Assembly (NCBI GenBank): GCA_949358305.1
Contig: OX442314.1
Span: 57,359,369 to 57,423,368 of the forward strand
Length of the DNA stretch: 64,000 nucleotides
Origin: Strigamia acuminata
Lineage: Eukaryota > Arthropoda > Chilopoda > Geophilomorpha > Linotaeniidae
Direction: 5' to 3'
Position numbers and translations under genes: made by a program. Of the stretch, positions 1 through 11,689 are shown in pieces. Below the pieces are notes generated by a model. The model was not told the origin of the DNA, ran no database searches, and worked only from the letters and a program-made list of their open reading frames with translations. The number at the start of each line of letters is the position of its first letter. Within the stretch, counting starts at the first letter, position 1.

Positions 1-1116
1 CCATTTTGGATGAAATGGAGTGGATTTTTCCTAGTGACCTCCAAACGTTTGTGAATCGTTCCAGACGTTATTCCGACGATTTGCGGCCCATAACCTTGTT
101 GAATAGTGTTGCAGAGTTGTCCAAATAGTTGACTTCTGCAGTGGTTTGGAATAACATGTCTAGTGGAAATAATTGCACAACATCTTTACAGGTGAAAAAC
201 CAGATAACAAGTGAAGCTTTATTCACAGGCCATGTGACCTTTTACAAAGAGTGCCACCTGTGGGCAACATATACAAACTGAATGTAAACAATAACAGTGA
301 TTGAGTGCAAACATAAACACCGACTAAAGAAAGCATTATTGCTTGAATAATACGATACAAATATGTCTCAATACAATTGGTAATTAAACATGACATTCTA
401 ACAGAAACAATGGAAAAACATGTGGTGATCACAGATTTTTCGAGAAAAGATTTGATTTTCAAACAAATTTTCGAAAATTGTGGGATCTCTGAGAATTTAA
501 TTCCACACAATTAAATAAATTCACTACCAATGAGAGAACAGAGGGGAAAGTGACATCCCTAATCCCTCTCTCATGAACAATTACACTCACTACAAATGAA
601 AGTTGTTAGACCTATGGTGGCAGACATTTTTAAAAAAAACAAGGAATGTCCCACGAGGTGAAAACAGCAGCAATCAGAAGAATGCATCTGCATTTGAGTT
701 TGAGAACCAATTTGCAGAAAGAATTATGCTGTCTCTGCCTGATTCGCTCGCACTTTGTCACCCTTACGGATGCAAAAGTAGCAGCTGGCTCAAAGCAGTC
801 CTTCTGCAAATGGACGACCAAGGTGCTTTGTTTTAAAGACTAAATTAGTTGTTTTTGTAAACCAGACCACGTGGCGTCCGTCCGAACACTCACAGTAGTT
901 TTGCTACGATAAATATCAATGATTCGGTATTATAGATGACTTGGGCAACGGGCATCGGCCCTCGATCAATCCGTGGTATTCGGCCTGAAAGATGAGGTGT
1001 TGATGCTATGTTGCTGCTGGATCTATAAGTGGCGCTTCCGGTCAAGACACGGGTTTAAATACCTGTTGGACCGGAAATGACGTATTCGCATAAATTCGGG
1101 AAATTATGCAAATCTG
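1..1116. other. AT-rich stretch with no supported gene
   Basis: Only short, low-complexity open frames occur on either strand, with no recognisable domain. The stretch 223-510 is open on the minus strand, but its translation has no motif and the composition looks non-coding. I see no tRNA and no clear transposon terminus. Confidence 0.5.
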
Positions 1117-1133
1117 TGACGTCAGTGACGTCA
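1117..1133. promoter_or_regulatory. Two adjacent CRE-like palindromes
   Basis: TGACGTCA occurs at 1117-1124 and again at 1126-1133, one base apart, followed by the related ACGTCA. This is the consensus CREB/ATF binding palindrome. No gene start is evident nearby, so function is not shown; it may simply be part of a repeat. Confidence 0.3.
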
Positions 1134-1389
1134 CGTCACTACGTCAAGCCCGCAGAAACGGTAAAACTAGTATAGCTAGTTATCCCGTAATAATCTGACG
1201 ATGAATTATTATAAATACTAAAACACTTTTTATTATATTATACAATTATTAAAACACTTTGTGACCTCGTGGTCACCACAACACATAAAACATTATAGTA
1301 TAGCGTTGTCGGTATTGTTAGAAATTTTGGCTATGTTTCAACATTTACACCATTTCACTCTAAAACTCATCACCTTTTCCATCATTTAG

Positions 1390-1623
1390 CACTTTAAAAA
1401 AATTTCTAACACGACTTGGAATTTGGTTCCGATCGATCGAATTGACGTTGAACTCATTGACATTTCGGCAAAGGATGAGCCCATCGAGATCGTTCAAGTG
1501 GAGACGGACTCGGACTCCCACGATGAACCGATGGTTATTATGCAACCAATTAACGAGGTCCCGTTTAGACGATTTCCGCCGAGAGTTGATCCTTATACAT
1601 TTGTGAAGACACTTGTTTTGTAG
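1390..1623 (+). CDS. Short acidic open frame of unknown function (fragment)
   Basis: An open frame runs from a stop at 1387 to a TAG at 1621-1623 and lacks an ATG near its start. The translation is rich in Asp, Glu, Val and Ile in the middle (1440-1530) and has a basic-aromatic end. Its last codons fall inside the start of a dispersed repeat that recurs at about 22046, so the frame may belong to that repeat. No family is recognised. It could be an exon end or a chance frame. Confidence 0.22.
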   Translation, partial: HFKKISNTTWNLVPIDRIDVELIDISAKDEPIEIVQVETDSDSHDEPMVIMQPINEVPFRRFPPRVDPYTFVKTLVL

Positions 1624-2130
1624 TTTAAGTTTAGGCATGTTTAATTAAACGCAATTTTACTTTCAATAATTTTTTGTGGGAATTATTGAGTGTATTATTC
1701 AATTGCAAGTGTACGTATCTTTCTGATTAGTAGAGTAAATTCATCCAGAAATTAAATAAGGTCCTTCTAGCATCATAAGTGTTAGAAAAAGCAAATTCGA
1801 ATGTGTGCACCATTAAAAATATAGAATACCAAAAAGAAAAATGTATTTTTATCAACATTTCTCAGGAAAATAAGGATTACTCCGGGGTGAATTTGTATAA
1901 CCTTTTCATAAGAAATGTCAGAAAAAATAAAGTTCCAGCAGAAATATTTACAAAATTCAAATGCTACATTCATGTAGGAATGCAGTTTTACAAAACTTTA
2001 ATGTAAATGCCACAATCATGGAGGAATGTGGACTAACAATACAATGAGAATTGTAAATGCCACATTCCTTCTTGATTTTCCAATGACCAGAGTTCTCTTC
2101 TGGTTTCACCGAGACAATTTCGAAATATGT
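1603..2130 (+). repeat. Dispersed hairpin repeat, copy 1
   Basis: This is homologous to 22046-22610 over most of its length and shares its inner part with 54700-55161 and its right part with 8229-8545. The left part includes a conserved AATAAAAATA-rich block. The right part carries short units in which GCCACATTC-like and GAATGTGG-like arms face each other between GTAA and TTAC. It ends with a conserved block around CTCTCTTCTGGTTTCAC. No coding capacity is seen. Confidence 0.7.
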
Positions 2131-2460
2131 CCCATTTGTTTGAGGTATGGAATTGAAACAACGCTGCCGGAGTAAGACGTGTTATGCTGTGAAAACCGAG
2201 TGGTTTTACTCAATTGCAGTTTTTATTAATTCCTAATTTTGTATCAAGTGCCATTTTTATATTTTCCTAATTTTGTATTTTCTTGTGTTTGTTGCATTTT
2301 ATCTCAATTTTTAAACTCAATTTATTTTCTCAAATTCATGTACCAATTATATCTCCTACCTTCTCACCCTAAATTCCACATCCTACACATCTTAAGGAAA
2401 AAAAACTCGACTTTACAATCACATTGAAAAGTAACATTCTTTCGTTGTAGTTGCCGTTAG

Positions 2461-2928
2461 TTTGATTTATTTATACTGACGCATTTGAACTTTTCGTCCA
2501 CGAATTTCATCCATTTACGATCTGTGATTCAAGTCCTGCAGCACTTGCCGCGACCCAAACGCTTAAATTTAGGAAGTAGTTTTGATTTGGTCAATGGAAA
2601 CTTTGGGACAATAGCGAAATACTGTGGCAACTTGACTCATCTCGATTTGTCGGAGTGCAAAAAAATTTCTAAGATAAATTTGCTTAGATTTTGCACCAAA
2701 CTGGTAAAGGTAAAAGTGTGTGGTACCTGTGTCGATGTTGGCAGCTGTCATGTGGTTTTAAATATTTTACCACATCGATCAATACCACCCAAGTCTAGTC
2801 CCACGAATATGACTTCATCCTCTACAGTGACACCAAAAACGTCAACTTTAGTTCGCAATCCAGCTCAAGATGGAGTCCTTTCTACGACGAAGACAACTAA
2901 AGTTGTTTCTCGGCCTATGGATAGATGA
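2461..2928 (+). CDS. Leucine-rich-repeat exon or gene fragment
   Basis: The frame is open from 2461 to a TGA at 2926-2928 and has no ATG near its start. It is preceded by TTGTAG and CCGTTAG, either of which could be a 3' splice site, so an internal or terminal exon is more likely than an intact gene. Around residues 30-75 the translation carries LRR-like spacing (HLPRPKRLNL, then NLTHLDLSECKKIS), the cysteine-containing LRR style found in F-box/AMN1-type proteins. The remaining C-terminal part is Ser/Thr/Pro-rich and looks disordered. No F-box is visible in the window. It could be a live exon or a decayed copy. Confidence 0.42.
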   Translation, partial: FDLFILTHLNFSSTNFIHLRSVIQVLQHLPRPKRLNLGSSFDLVNGNFGTIAKYCGNLTHLDLSECKKISKINLLRFCTKLVKVKVCGTCVDVGSCHVVLNILPHRSIPPKSSPTNMTSSSTVTPKTSTLVRNPAQDGVLSTTKTTKVVSRPMDR

Positions 2929-3013
2929 CTTGATTTTTTATTTTGTAAATTCACAAGCTTCCCATTATTAGTGCAAGAAGCATTTGCATGTCAGCATGAC
3001 ATTTTTTCTGTTT

Positions 3014-3277
3014 ATCTAAGGTAGCGGTCGGCAACTGGCGGCCCGCGGTCCGGATCCGGACCGCGGAAAGTCGAAACTTGGACCGCCAGATATTTTTTAT
3101 TATATATTCTTTTGGTATTTTTGGTGTTTTTTGGTGTTTTTTTTGGTTTTCTTTGGATGTTTTTGATGTTTTTTGTGTTCTTTTTGTTTTATTTTATTGT
3201 CTTTTTCTGGACCTCGATAAAAATTTTCAATTTTTCCGGACCCCACTTAAAATTACTTGCCGACCCCTGATCTAAGG
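3014..3277. mobile_element. hAT-type MITE with 8-bp target duplication
   Basis: The element body is 3022-3269 (248 bp). It is bounded by identical 8-bp direct repeats ATCTAAGG at 3014-3021 and 3270-3277. The termini read TAGCGGTCGGCAA on the left and, reverse complemented, CAGGGGTCGGCAA on the right, a style typical of hAT ends. An internal GC palindrome (CCGCGGTCCGGATCCGGACCGCGG region) lies near the left end and a T-rich middle fills the rest. No transposase is encoded, so it is non-autonomous. A truncated inverted copy lies at 49305-49724. Confidence 0.85.
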
Positions 3278-3832
3278 TTTTCGTTTTTAGTCTTGAGTTC
3301 AGGTTATTGTTCTTTTAGGCATTCATTTGTTTCTTCCCGTGTTCCTGCAATGATAGAAATCTGCACTTTGGTTCTCTGTTTTTGTGTTAATGTTAACAGC
3401 CCCATTTTCGAGGAATATGTTGGTCTGCCTGTGTTTCATTTTATCTTACAAGTTAGTTTGTAGCTGCTTGCCTTAATTTGTTAAGCCAACGAATTTTGGA
3501 CGAGGAGTCCATTCGCGGGTGATGCGTACAGGCAGCGAGATTGGTCGGCGCGACATGCCAATTCCAATACCAACCAATCTCGTAGGTACAGCACAAAATG
3601 TACAAGAGCGACAGTTCAGTGGAGTTGAGTTAGCTTTCGAAATTTTGTTCTTGGTGGTGACATATTTGGCTGCCTCACAAATGACCACAAATGGACACGA
3701 ATGAGCCAGCAACATCGAGTGTTTGTGTCAAGTTTTTGCTACTAGAGCCCGCCATGGGGAAGTCATACTGCCAAAATGAATTTGTTTGAATTTTCCCCTT
3801 AGTTTGTATGTGATGATGGTGTTGTGACGATT
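3278..3832. other. Intergenic stretch without a supported gene
   Basis: Short frames occur on both strands around 3473-3715 but have no recognisable motif. The segment GGTGATGCGTACAGG recurs near 10050, suggesting another dispersed repeat. Nothing else is supported. Confidence 0.4.
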
Positions 3833-5579
3833 CTACTTTTGGCTGATTTAATAGCCATTTAAGATAGATAATTAATCGGTTTAGACAAGACGTTGCTAGG
3901 AGTAGCAACAACCTAACCGAGATAAGCTTACAGAAGTCTGAGTAAAAATATGAATACGTGATCGAATAGAAATAACTTACAGTTTCCTTAGTGTGACATA
4001 ACATATTTATTACTAAATATTAACGATAACATAATTGGGTTCTTGACGCGTGTAAACGGGCGGCATCAACTGGTTGAGGATCCGGGCGAAGCCAGAGGAA
4101 TACGGCTGACTTGCGGCATCGTCACAAATAGCGCTACGGAGACGCATTTGGTCCGCAGCTCGAATATCTAAACATGCGAAGAGTCCTTCGCATTAATCGG
4201 AAATATTCGGCAGAATATTCCATGTTCCAAATGAATAAAAGTAAAGTGATTAAAGTAATATAACAAATAAATTGTTATATAAATAATAATTGGGCGGGGA
4301 CCGTCACGACAATTGAGAGAACGTCGCGGGAGTTGTTGAGACTCCATCCGCCAGCACGCCTTACGACGACAAGATCTCGTGATCAGGCGCCGAGTATTTA
4401 ATTGTACGCTTTAATTCGCTATCGGTGGTACCAACCACCAGGTAAACATTTCTATGGACTTACCGGGTTTAAAAGATATTGCCAATACAGGATTACCAAT
4501 GCCCGAGTAATTTATTTAACACAGTGTTGTTCAACTCCTGTTCACGGGTTACTAACCCGGAGGGTACGATGGGGCGGGGACCGTCACGACGGTCGAGAGA
4601 ACCATCGCGGGAGGATTTGACTCCTCCATCCGCCAGCATGCCTTACGATGGCGGGATCCAATGATCGAGCACCGGGTAAAATATTACTTGGCCACTGCCG
4701 TTGGATTACCATTATCCAGGTAGTTATTTATCGCAACATCTTGAAGATATTACTCACGGGCTACCAACCCGGCGTGTTACCTGTATATTAGGCTTTTACC
4801 GACTTTTAACGAGCGGAAGGACCAATCGTAGAAAGACGGGAACCTGCGTGGGCTGTTTACAACAGCCATCCTGCAGCGGACTGAGGCCAGTTAGCTGAGG
4901 GACCTACTTTCATTTAGCAAGGTCGTACTGTATACGACCGTTGTATTAAGCCACCGTACGAAGTCCTACTGTCCCGTAGAACAGCTGGCTAACGTTACGG
5001 GGCCATTTCATGCGAATGCATGTCTATTACCGGAGTTAGCCTTCCCGAAATAGCCCTACAACAGCAATAACAAAATAGTAATGAATACTAACTGTGGAGA
5101 GCTGAGGTGGCCTGATGTGTCGATAGAGAATAATGAAATCAAACGATAACAATTCAACTACAGACAATATACAAGTTCAGTTATCAAGCCAGGGGGGTTG
5201 GTGGGTGAGAAACTGATGCTTATATAGTTCTGTAGAACTACTAGATTGGCGACAGCCAATCAGCGTACGAATCGGCGGATTCGTGGGTCACTAGTCCGGA
5301 CCTAATATATGACTATGTCCAGATGGGCCCAGTTGGGGTCCGGAAGGGTCCGATTGGTTCCCTTCGACAGGTAAGTAATGTGGATATTGATTCAACAGAA
5401 TCAACATCATCAAGTAATTAATACTTAGTTTATGTCGAATAAAATAGTTATATTTTATTCACCGTGTCTAAATAATTATTTATCACACTTTTTAGTTTTA
5501 TCGAGTTTGAATTACGCGCGTTTGGTAAACAGCGCCATCTATTGTGAACATTGATAAATACGGATTTGTAATCATCACA
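3833..5579 (+). repeat. LTR-like unit (family C, long form) with GTGT target duplication
   Basis: The unit begins TGTGACGATTC and ends ATCATCACA, and is flanked by GTGT at 3829-3832 and 5580-5583. Its first 100 bp and its right part match the 961-bp solo LTR at 50781-51741. The long form has about 850 extra bases on the left, including a ~280-bp tandem duplication (units beginning at 4292 and 4572 with GGGCGGGGACCGTCACGAC). No coding region lies inside. The simplest reading is a solo LTR of a Ty3/gypsy family; a short non-autonomous element is the alternative. Confidence 0.72.
4292..4790 (+). repeat. Two-copy tandem duplication, about 280-bp period
   Basis: Both units start with GGGCGGGGACCGTCACGAC (4292 and 4572) and share the CCATCCGCCAGCA(C/T)GCCTTACGA block 55 bases downstream and an ACGGG(T/C)TA(C)TAACCCGG block near their ends. 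They have diverged at many positions. This lies inside the long LTR-like unit. Confidence 0.65.
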
Positions 5580-7477
5580 GTGTTATCAATTGTGTTAATA
5601 ATTTTCCTGTAAGTTATTGTACATAATTTAAGTTTTGTTCAATATAATTCCAAATGCGTAAAATGCTGTGCTCTGATTGTTCAGTTCGTGAAAAGGCCTA
5701 ATTGCTTTTCTTCTTCTTGTTTTGTAGTTGGGTTTCAGTTTAGTTTACCATGCCATGTATTTCTAAGATTTATTGTGACCAAATTTGCACATTCAGTTTG
5801 TGGTTAAGTGTATTTTTCTTTATCAGTTGTCACAGGAATAGATTTCACCCACGTTTTAATTTTAGAATTTCCCACCTAGCTGTTGACCAAGACATGTTTC
5901 TTAAACACTAAGTTTGAATGTCAATCCAATCTCTTTTTGTTTCGCGCCCTAAACCAGCGCACCCATTTTCCATCTAGCCGTATCGCCACAATTATTTACC
6001 ACCACGCCTAGTGTCATTCTCTTCCCAAGTTTTGAATGATGAAACTAGATATTCTACATTATTTTAGCAAAAATACACATAAGTAGGAATTATGTACTGT
6101 AATAAATAGTTGTTGCCCCAGCGAGGCCAAGTTATCAATGTGTGACCAGCTGGTCCTGCGCGCCAATCTGTAGGCCCATGGTTAATTTAGCCACTGAGAG
6201 CCTAGTAGTTTGCTGTGGTACCGGTATAGCTGAAACTTATTAACTTAAATGGGTTGTAATTTATTGCATTTTGTTGAGTTATATATTTGAGCACTAATTA
6301 TATTTTATGAAATAGCAATCTATTTATTAATTGTATCATGTGAGCAGACGGGTTCACACGATACTGTTGTTTACATAATTTTTTTTTAAGGTGCTGCAAA
6401 AAAACTTTATTTATATTGCAGGCATTTGTGGCGGTTATTACCGCTTAGTTTGTTCTAGGCATATTATTGAGACACGAGATCATTTCAATTGTTTGGAAAA
6501 TACAACGAAAATTTATTTACAATAAAGAAAAGTAAAAAAAAAAGGCTTAATCGGTTTCTCTAATTCTAAAAATAACATTGAATTGGCAAAAAAGAACGGA
6601 CTCACATGGATATTTCTGGTTCTTAATTCTGGATTCCACAGCTTGAATGATGGTCCGCGTGGCCATTGGTTGATTGGACGGTTCGCGTCGCACAAACGTC
6701 GCACAAAAGGAGTCCGCGTGGTCGTTGGCCGATTGGGCGGTTTGCGTCGCACAGACGTCGCACAAACGTTCACAAACTGTCGGATCCTCTTCTAAATGCT
6801 CGAACGGACCATGATACTTAAACGGACACGTACTGGCGTCGAATCGTCAGTCTTCTCCTTGGTTCTCTTGACCGCGTGGTGAATTTAACGATGCGATCGA
6901 CGTGGCTGCTTGGCTTGAAGGAATCTGCTCGAGCGAGGTTCTTTTGTTGAGGCCCACTTTTATAATCCGGTCTGGATTATCTTTCTTGGCCAATCATGGA
7001 CTGGACCAATTGGCAACTTGGCTCCTTGAGGCCAAGTGCCAATGACTGTAAGTGGCCAATATGTGAACCAATTTTTAAGGTTTCTTGAAATTTGAGTGTT
7101 TTGAAGTTTCTGGGGCTTTTATTATTGCCACAAATCCATAAAGCATCATGCTGTCCCTATCTGATTATATGTATCTACTTTGGCTTTTTGCCACCAGATG
7201 TCACGACCTTTTGTTCTTTTGACACCCAGTGCTCTCCTAAACAGTGTTAGATATAAATGTATATTTAGAATATATCAATTTTATTATTTATCATAGTGTT
7301 TATATCTACGTGTGTGTCATCATCAACACAGCACATTTCCAATTACCACTTAATTAGGATTCTATAATGCATGTAATATATAAACATGCATATCAGTAAG
7401 TACTTTGTTTTATTCATAAGTTTCCACTGCATCTCATTGCTACACAATCACCGGTAGGAGCAGATATAAGAGGTTAT
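5580..7477. other. Gene-poor AT-rich stretch
   Basis: No convincing coding region is seen. Positions 6650-6770 hold a two-copy ~65-bp tandem repeat (GTCCGCGTGG...TTGCGTCGCACA in each unit), which accounts for the short frames on both strands there. Confidence 0.45.
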
Positions 7478-7479
7478 TT

Positions 7480-8160
7480 GTATAACCGAACCACAGGGCT
7501 ATGAAAGTGAATCAGGAACGAAAGTCGCTGTTGGTACGAGATGCTTCATGATCATGAAGAATTGGATCAATTGGGTTTCGTACAATCCAAATGCGACCCA
7601 TGTTTACATTTCTTGAGACAAAGACACAACTTTTTATATTTAGGCATTTACGTAGATGGCATAATCACATTGGCTTCTACGCCACAATTTAAAAAAAAGA
7701 TTATGAAGAAATTAGGACTCAAGATAGATTTGATCAGCATGGGTGAACTGACATACATTTTGAACCTTGAAGTGGATCAAAAAGACAAAAACATGAAGAA
7801 ATCCTTTTAACACAGACGGGATACACCAAGAGATTATTGGAAAAATATGGTATGCCTGAATGCATTCCCGCAGTTACACCACTGGACGTCAACCAAAACT
7901 TGATCAAGGAAAGTCCAAAAGTGGACAGTACGCACTATCAAGGATGGGTGGGTTCCCTCATGTATTTTTACACAGGAACAAGGCCAGACCTTAGGTACGC
8001 AGTCAGTCTCCTATCTCAATTTAGTCAAGATCCTAGATTAATGCAAACGATGTTTGCGTTACTTATGTTGTACCACAACGCAAGGAATTAACTATCGTAA
8101 GGAGAAAGGAAACAAGCACATTTGCAGACTCATCTTAGAATTCAGCAGTCGAACACAGGT
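7480..8160 (+). pseudogene. Ty1/copia reverse transcriptase remnant
   Basis: Three frames joined by at least two frameshifts (near 7805 and near 8055) together give the order of a copia RT end. There is a QPQGYE-like start at about 7480, then GFVQSKCDPCLHF, then a LYVD-type catalytic motif decayed to YVDG (family consensus YVDD), then the MPECIPAVTPLD block, and GSLMYFYTGTRPDLRYAVSLLSQF, followed in the next frame by a GINYRKEKGN-like tail. The family makes cDNA from element RNA inside virus-like particles. The frameshifts and loss of the second catalytic Asp make this copy dead. No matching gag, integrase or LTR was found around it. Confidence 0.85.
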
Positions 8161-8228
8161 TTTGTTGTTAAGGCTAGTTCACATGCATGCGTTATCGCAT
8201 TGTACACCGGATACGAAGAGATGTTGTA

Positions 8229-8545
8229 TCAATTATCATTATAAATGCTACATTCACTTTGGAATGAATGTCTTAATACGATACCAAGACCAAGACATGT
8301 AAATGCCACATTCATGTGAGAATGCAGTCTTACAATACATATCCATGTAAATGCCACATTCATGTGAAAATGCGGGCTTACAATACAGAAATATCAAATT
8401 CGAGAAATATGAAAAGTAAAAAGATGTGATAGAAATTTTCAAATGACCAGAGCTCTCTTCTGGTTTCACTGAGACGTGTCAAGTCATCAGTTTATCCAGG
8501 GGTGACCACGTGGAGGTAGAGAGTTGGATTTGACACCCCCTTGCA
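8229..8545 (+). repeat. Dispersed hairpin repeat, copy 2 (right part only)
   Basis: Three consecutive units contain a GTAAATGCCACATTC-type arm followed about 5-10 bases later by a facing GAATG...CTTAC arm. They are followed by the CTCTCTTCTGGTTTCAC block and the CAGGGGTGACCACGTGGAGG block that also close the copy at 22046-22610. It directly follows the copia remnant. Confidence 0.7.
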
Positions 8546-9547
8546 AACCATGCTGAAAAGCAATGCGAACAAATCAATCATTTCCAATAAAAATGTTCCG
8601 AGTCTGGAAAACTTAACATAATTTTAGAGATTACTAAACTAAAAGTAAATTAAAATTTCTTTTCAAATTAAAGAAAAAAATTGATATGCAAAAAATTAAA
8701 TCCAACATTTTTAAAAAGTTTTTCAAAAAATCGATTGGACTTGTTATCATATATTTGTTTTTATAAAGCAGATGCATATTAGTACTGAAAAATATTAAGG
8801 TTAGTGTTCTTTTTTCACGAAATGAAACAAAACGTGAATTTTTTTAACAGGAAAACAATATTTTGCTCAAAAATAAGCCTAAAATGCATTTTTACACGTA
8901 AAATGTACCGTACGTTTATGATAAGAATCCGAAATGGCGTTTTTCCGCCCGAAAATATTGTAAATAAAATACTATAATTTACTTATTTCTCACCAAATTG
9001 CTAGTTTGTTCATTCCATATCAGAATTATCACGATTAGTTGGCGTAACTTAATTCGGCAACGTCGCACGAAAATTTGAACTCGCAGATACCACCTGAAAA
9101 ATATAAAAATGAAAATGGGTATCAATAAAAATATGTACAAATTCTCAAATTGAGGTAAAATGTTACACATTACGTGAGAAATAACCAGTTCTGACCTTCA
9201 ATTCAGGTAAAATCATCGCCTTCGCGTCACAATCAAAACGTAGACATCAACGAATGTATTTTCTTTGTCCCGACTACGGGGTTCACATGCGAAAATCAGG
9301 ACATTTCCAGTCTAGACAGAACAAATCTCGCCGTGTATTCGCATATTCTCACCTTCTTGATATTCAAGCAACCTACTTGCTTGAATGATGTCAACGTGTC
9401 AGCACATTTCCATCTAAATCGCATAATTTAAATCGCATGAACGAGAAAAATATTTCAAAAATAAATTTTCCTAAGCTGAGAGATGACCCCATTTAAAAAT
9501 CTTTTCGAAATTGTTTTAAATCACAACCAAGCAATTTTTAACAACAC
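8546..9547. other. AT-rich spacer
   Basis: Long A- and T-rich runs and no open frame above about 60 codons with protein-like composition. No repeat shared with the rest of the window was recognised. Confidence 0.45.
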
Positions 9548-9619
9548 GCGATGGTGGTATAATGGTCAGCATAGCTGCCTTCCAAGCAGTTGATCCGGGT
9601 TCGATTCCCGGCCATCGCA
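9548..9619 (+). tRNA. tRNA-Gly (anticodon UCC)
   Basis: A 72-nt cloverleaf. The acceptor stem GCGATGG pairs with CCATCGC, and the discriminator base is A. The D-arm holds the internal A box (TGGTATAATGG). The anticodon loop CTTCCAA gives TCC. The T-arm GGTTCGATTCC is the B box. It is close to the standard metazoan tRNA-Gly-UCC. A long T run starting at about 9624 is the expected RNA polymerase III terminator. There is no intron and no encoded CCA, as expected in eukaryotes. Confidence 0.97.
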
Positions 9620-9786
9620 AACATTTTTTTTTTTTATTTTTTTTTATAATTATACTTTAGAGGATAACCGTCTGTAAAGATTATTGTGTGTTCAATAAAC
9701 AATGAGAAAATAAAAAAAAGCTTGTTTTTTACTGCAACTCAATGTCAAAATTTAAAAAAATAAATCAAATTGCCAAAAAAGAAATT

Positions 9787-9859
9787 CGCCCGAACAGGGA
9801 CTCGAACCCTGGACCCTTAGGTTAAAAGCCTAATGCTCTACCGACTGAGCTATCCGGGC
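9787..9859 (-). tRNA. tRNA-Lys (anticodon UUU)
   Basis: A 73-nt cloverleaf on the minus strand. The acceptor GCCCGGA pairs with TTCGGGC, with discriminator G. The A box is TAGCTCAGTCGGTAGAGC, the anticodon loop CTTTTAA gives TTT, and the T-arm is GGTTCGAGTCC. It matches metazoan tRNA-Lys-UUU closely. A TTTTTT-containing stretch follows on the minus strand (9770-9786 region). It is divergent to the tRNA-Gly gene 167 bp away. Confidence 0.97.
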
Positions 9860-11560
9860 TCTGCATGTTAGAGCCATGCGTGTTGATGGTGTGTTAGGCT
9901 TATGGCTTTCACTTCTACGATGCACAGTGTACGTCCACTGGATTGTAGTTATTTGTTCCTGGAAGAGTTACTTGGCGCTTCGCAACTAATAAATGTGAAG
10001 GAGTCAACGGCTCTTTCTCGTGGGCGCCTCCAAAAACAGATAACGTCGGTGATGCGTACAGGGCGCGACATTGCGATTCGCGCCTACCGGTAGCAATGGG
10101 CGACATTGTTAGGAATCGCTAAACGCGACAAGCTACTGTTTCTCGGGCGTTACCCGAGTTTCATTTTCTGTACGCAAATTGCGTTGATACACACAAAAGT
10201 TATTTTCACAGTGTGAAAATAACAGTGAATCTCAACTCACAAACGGTCCACTATCAATACTTGAAATCTGGTTCCAAGCAGTGATGTTGTGGTGTGTTTG
10301 TGATGATATTGAGAGTGCTTGGGCAGCTGGTCACAATTGATGTCATTAAATCTCAATGGATTTTTTATGTCACTTGGTAGATAAACTTAAAATAGCTAAC
10401 TGAAGGAAATTTTTTTTGTCCACAACTATACATACGAACTGGAAAGGTTTCGCCACTTATTACATGCACATCTGAAAATTGAAATGTCTCAATGATCGTA
10501 CGATTAATATCCAATTGGACAGTGGCGGGTCAGAAAACTGTCCTGTCAGCCGACATAAAAATTGTTTTAAATGCAATATTTAATTTTTGTATATAGGGTG
10601 TTTCGTTTAAGACTCCCCAGTCAATTTCCAGAATAAGTATTTGCTTTTTTAAAAAACCAAGCAGACTATCCTATAGCAAAGTAGGGATGACGAATCCAAT
10701 GGTGTAATCAAATTTCATGACAGACACGCAACAATGCACTTTTCATTCGCTAACTCGTTAACTGGTTGATATAGAGCAAAATTTCCAATTACAAAGTTGT
10801 AGAGCACCATCAAATTAGTACTATCCAACTTAACTTAGTCACCTTAGGTTTACTGCTTTCTTAAAAAAAAAATCAGCAAAATGAAAATTTTAATTCTTAG
10901 AAAATAAAATAATTTAGGCATTAAAAAAATACAGTGGTTTTTCTTGTTTACTTGCATAATAATTCAAATTTGAATACATTTATTGAAGAAATTCAGTACT
11001 TTTGCAGTGAAATTTAATTTTTACCACAATGGCTGGCTTTATTTCAGCTGATTTGTTTTTATTTTAAATTGAAAAAAATTTAACTTGAGATGACTAAGAT
11101 CAGTTGGTTAGTAGTACTAACTAGTTTATTTTTACAAAAATGTACAAAATATAATGGTAAGGACTCCCAGTGGTGAGAGATAAGTAAATTCAAAGAACTC
11201 AGAATTTGTCATCAAGTGGGTCACATGTGATGGCCAGATGTGACACACAGACAGAAATTAATACAAGACAAAATACCACACACTAAATAATATAATATAA
11301 TAATTAATAAAACACTTGAGTTTTTACAAGAAATACATAATACATAAAAATATTCCAAAGAAAGAAAGTGCAGTAGCAAAAACTGAGCTTTCTTGCTGTT
11401 TTTATTGCCCTTGGTTCATTCAGTGCACGTACACCTTGAAATTAAGTGATTAATTAAAAATGAAAGAAATTCTTTTTCAGTTAATTTTACATTTTTATTT
11501 TTTTTGTTTCCAGAAGTGCAAATGCAAAGGGGGTTTAGGGTATTCCAAGGCGCGCCCTGG
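9860..11560. other. Spacer with a perfect short palindrome and a transposon-like block
   Basis: No gene is supported. The segment 10199-10222 contains a near-perfect odd palindrome (TTATTTTCACA, G, TGTGAAAATAA). From about 10598 (TATAGGGTGTTTCG) to about 10860 a block resembles 12809-13060: both begin with a GGGTG terminus and later carry AAGTTGTAGAGCA(C/T)CAT followed by AATTAGT. They look like relics of one DNA-transposon family. Confidence 0.4.
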
Positions 11561-11689
11561 TGGTCAGTCGTGACCGTATGCTGCGAAAATTTGGGTCGGC
11601 GCAAATTTGATCCCCTTTTATTTTTATTCAGTTTATTCAGTTTTGGCGCAAATTTGGGCCCGCGCAAATTTTGGTTGCACAAATTTGGT

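Noticed and set aside
223-510. 95-codon minus-strand ORF
   Set aside because: It has a low-complexity hydrophobic translation with no motif and no splice or promoter signals.
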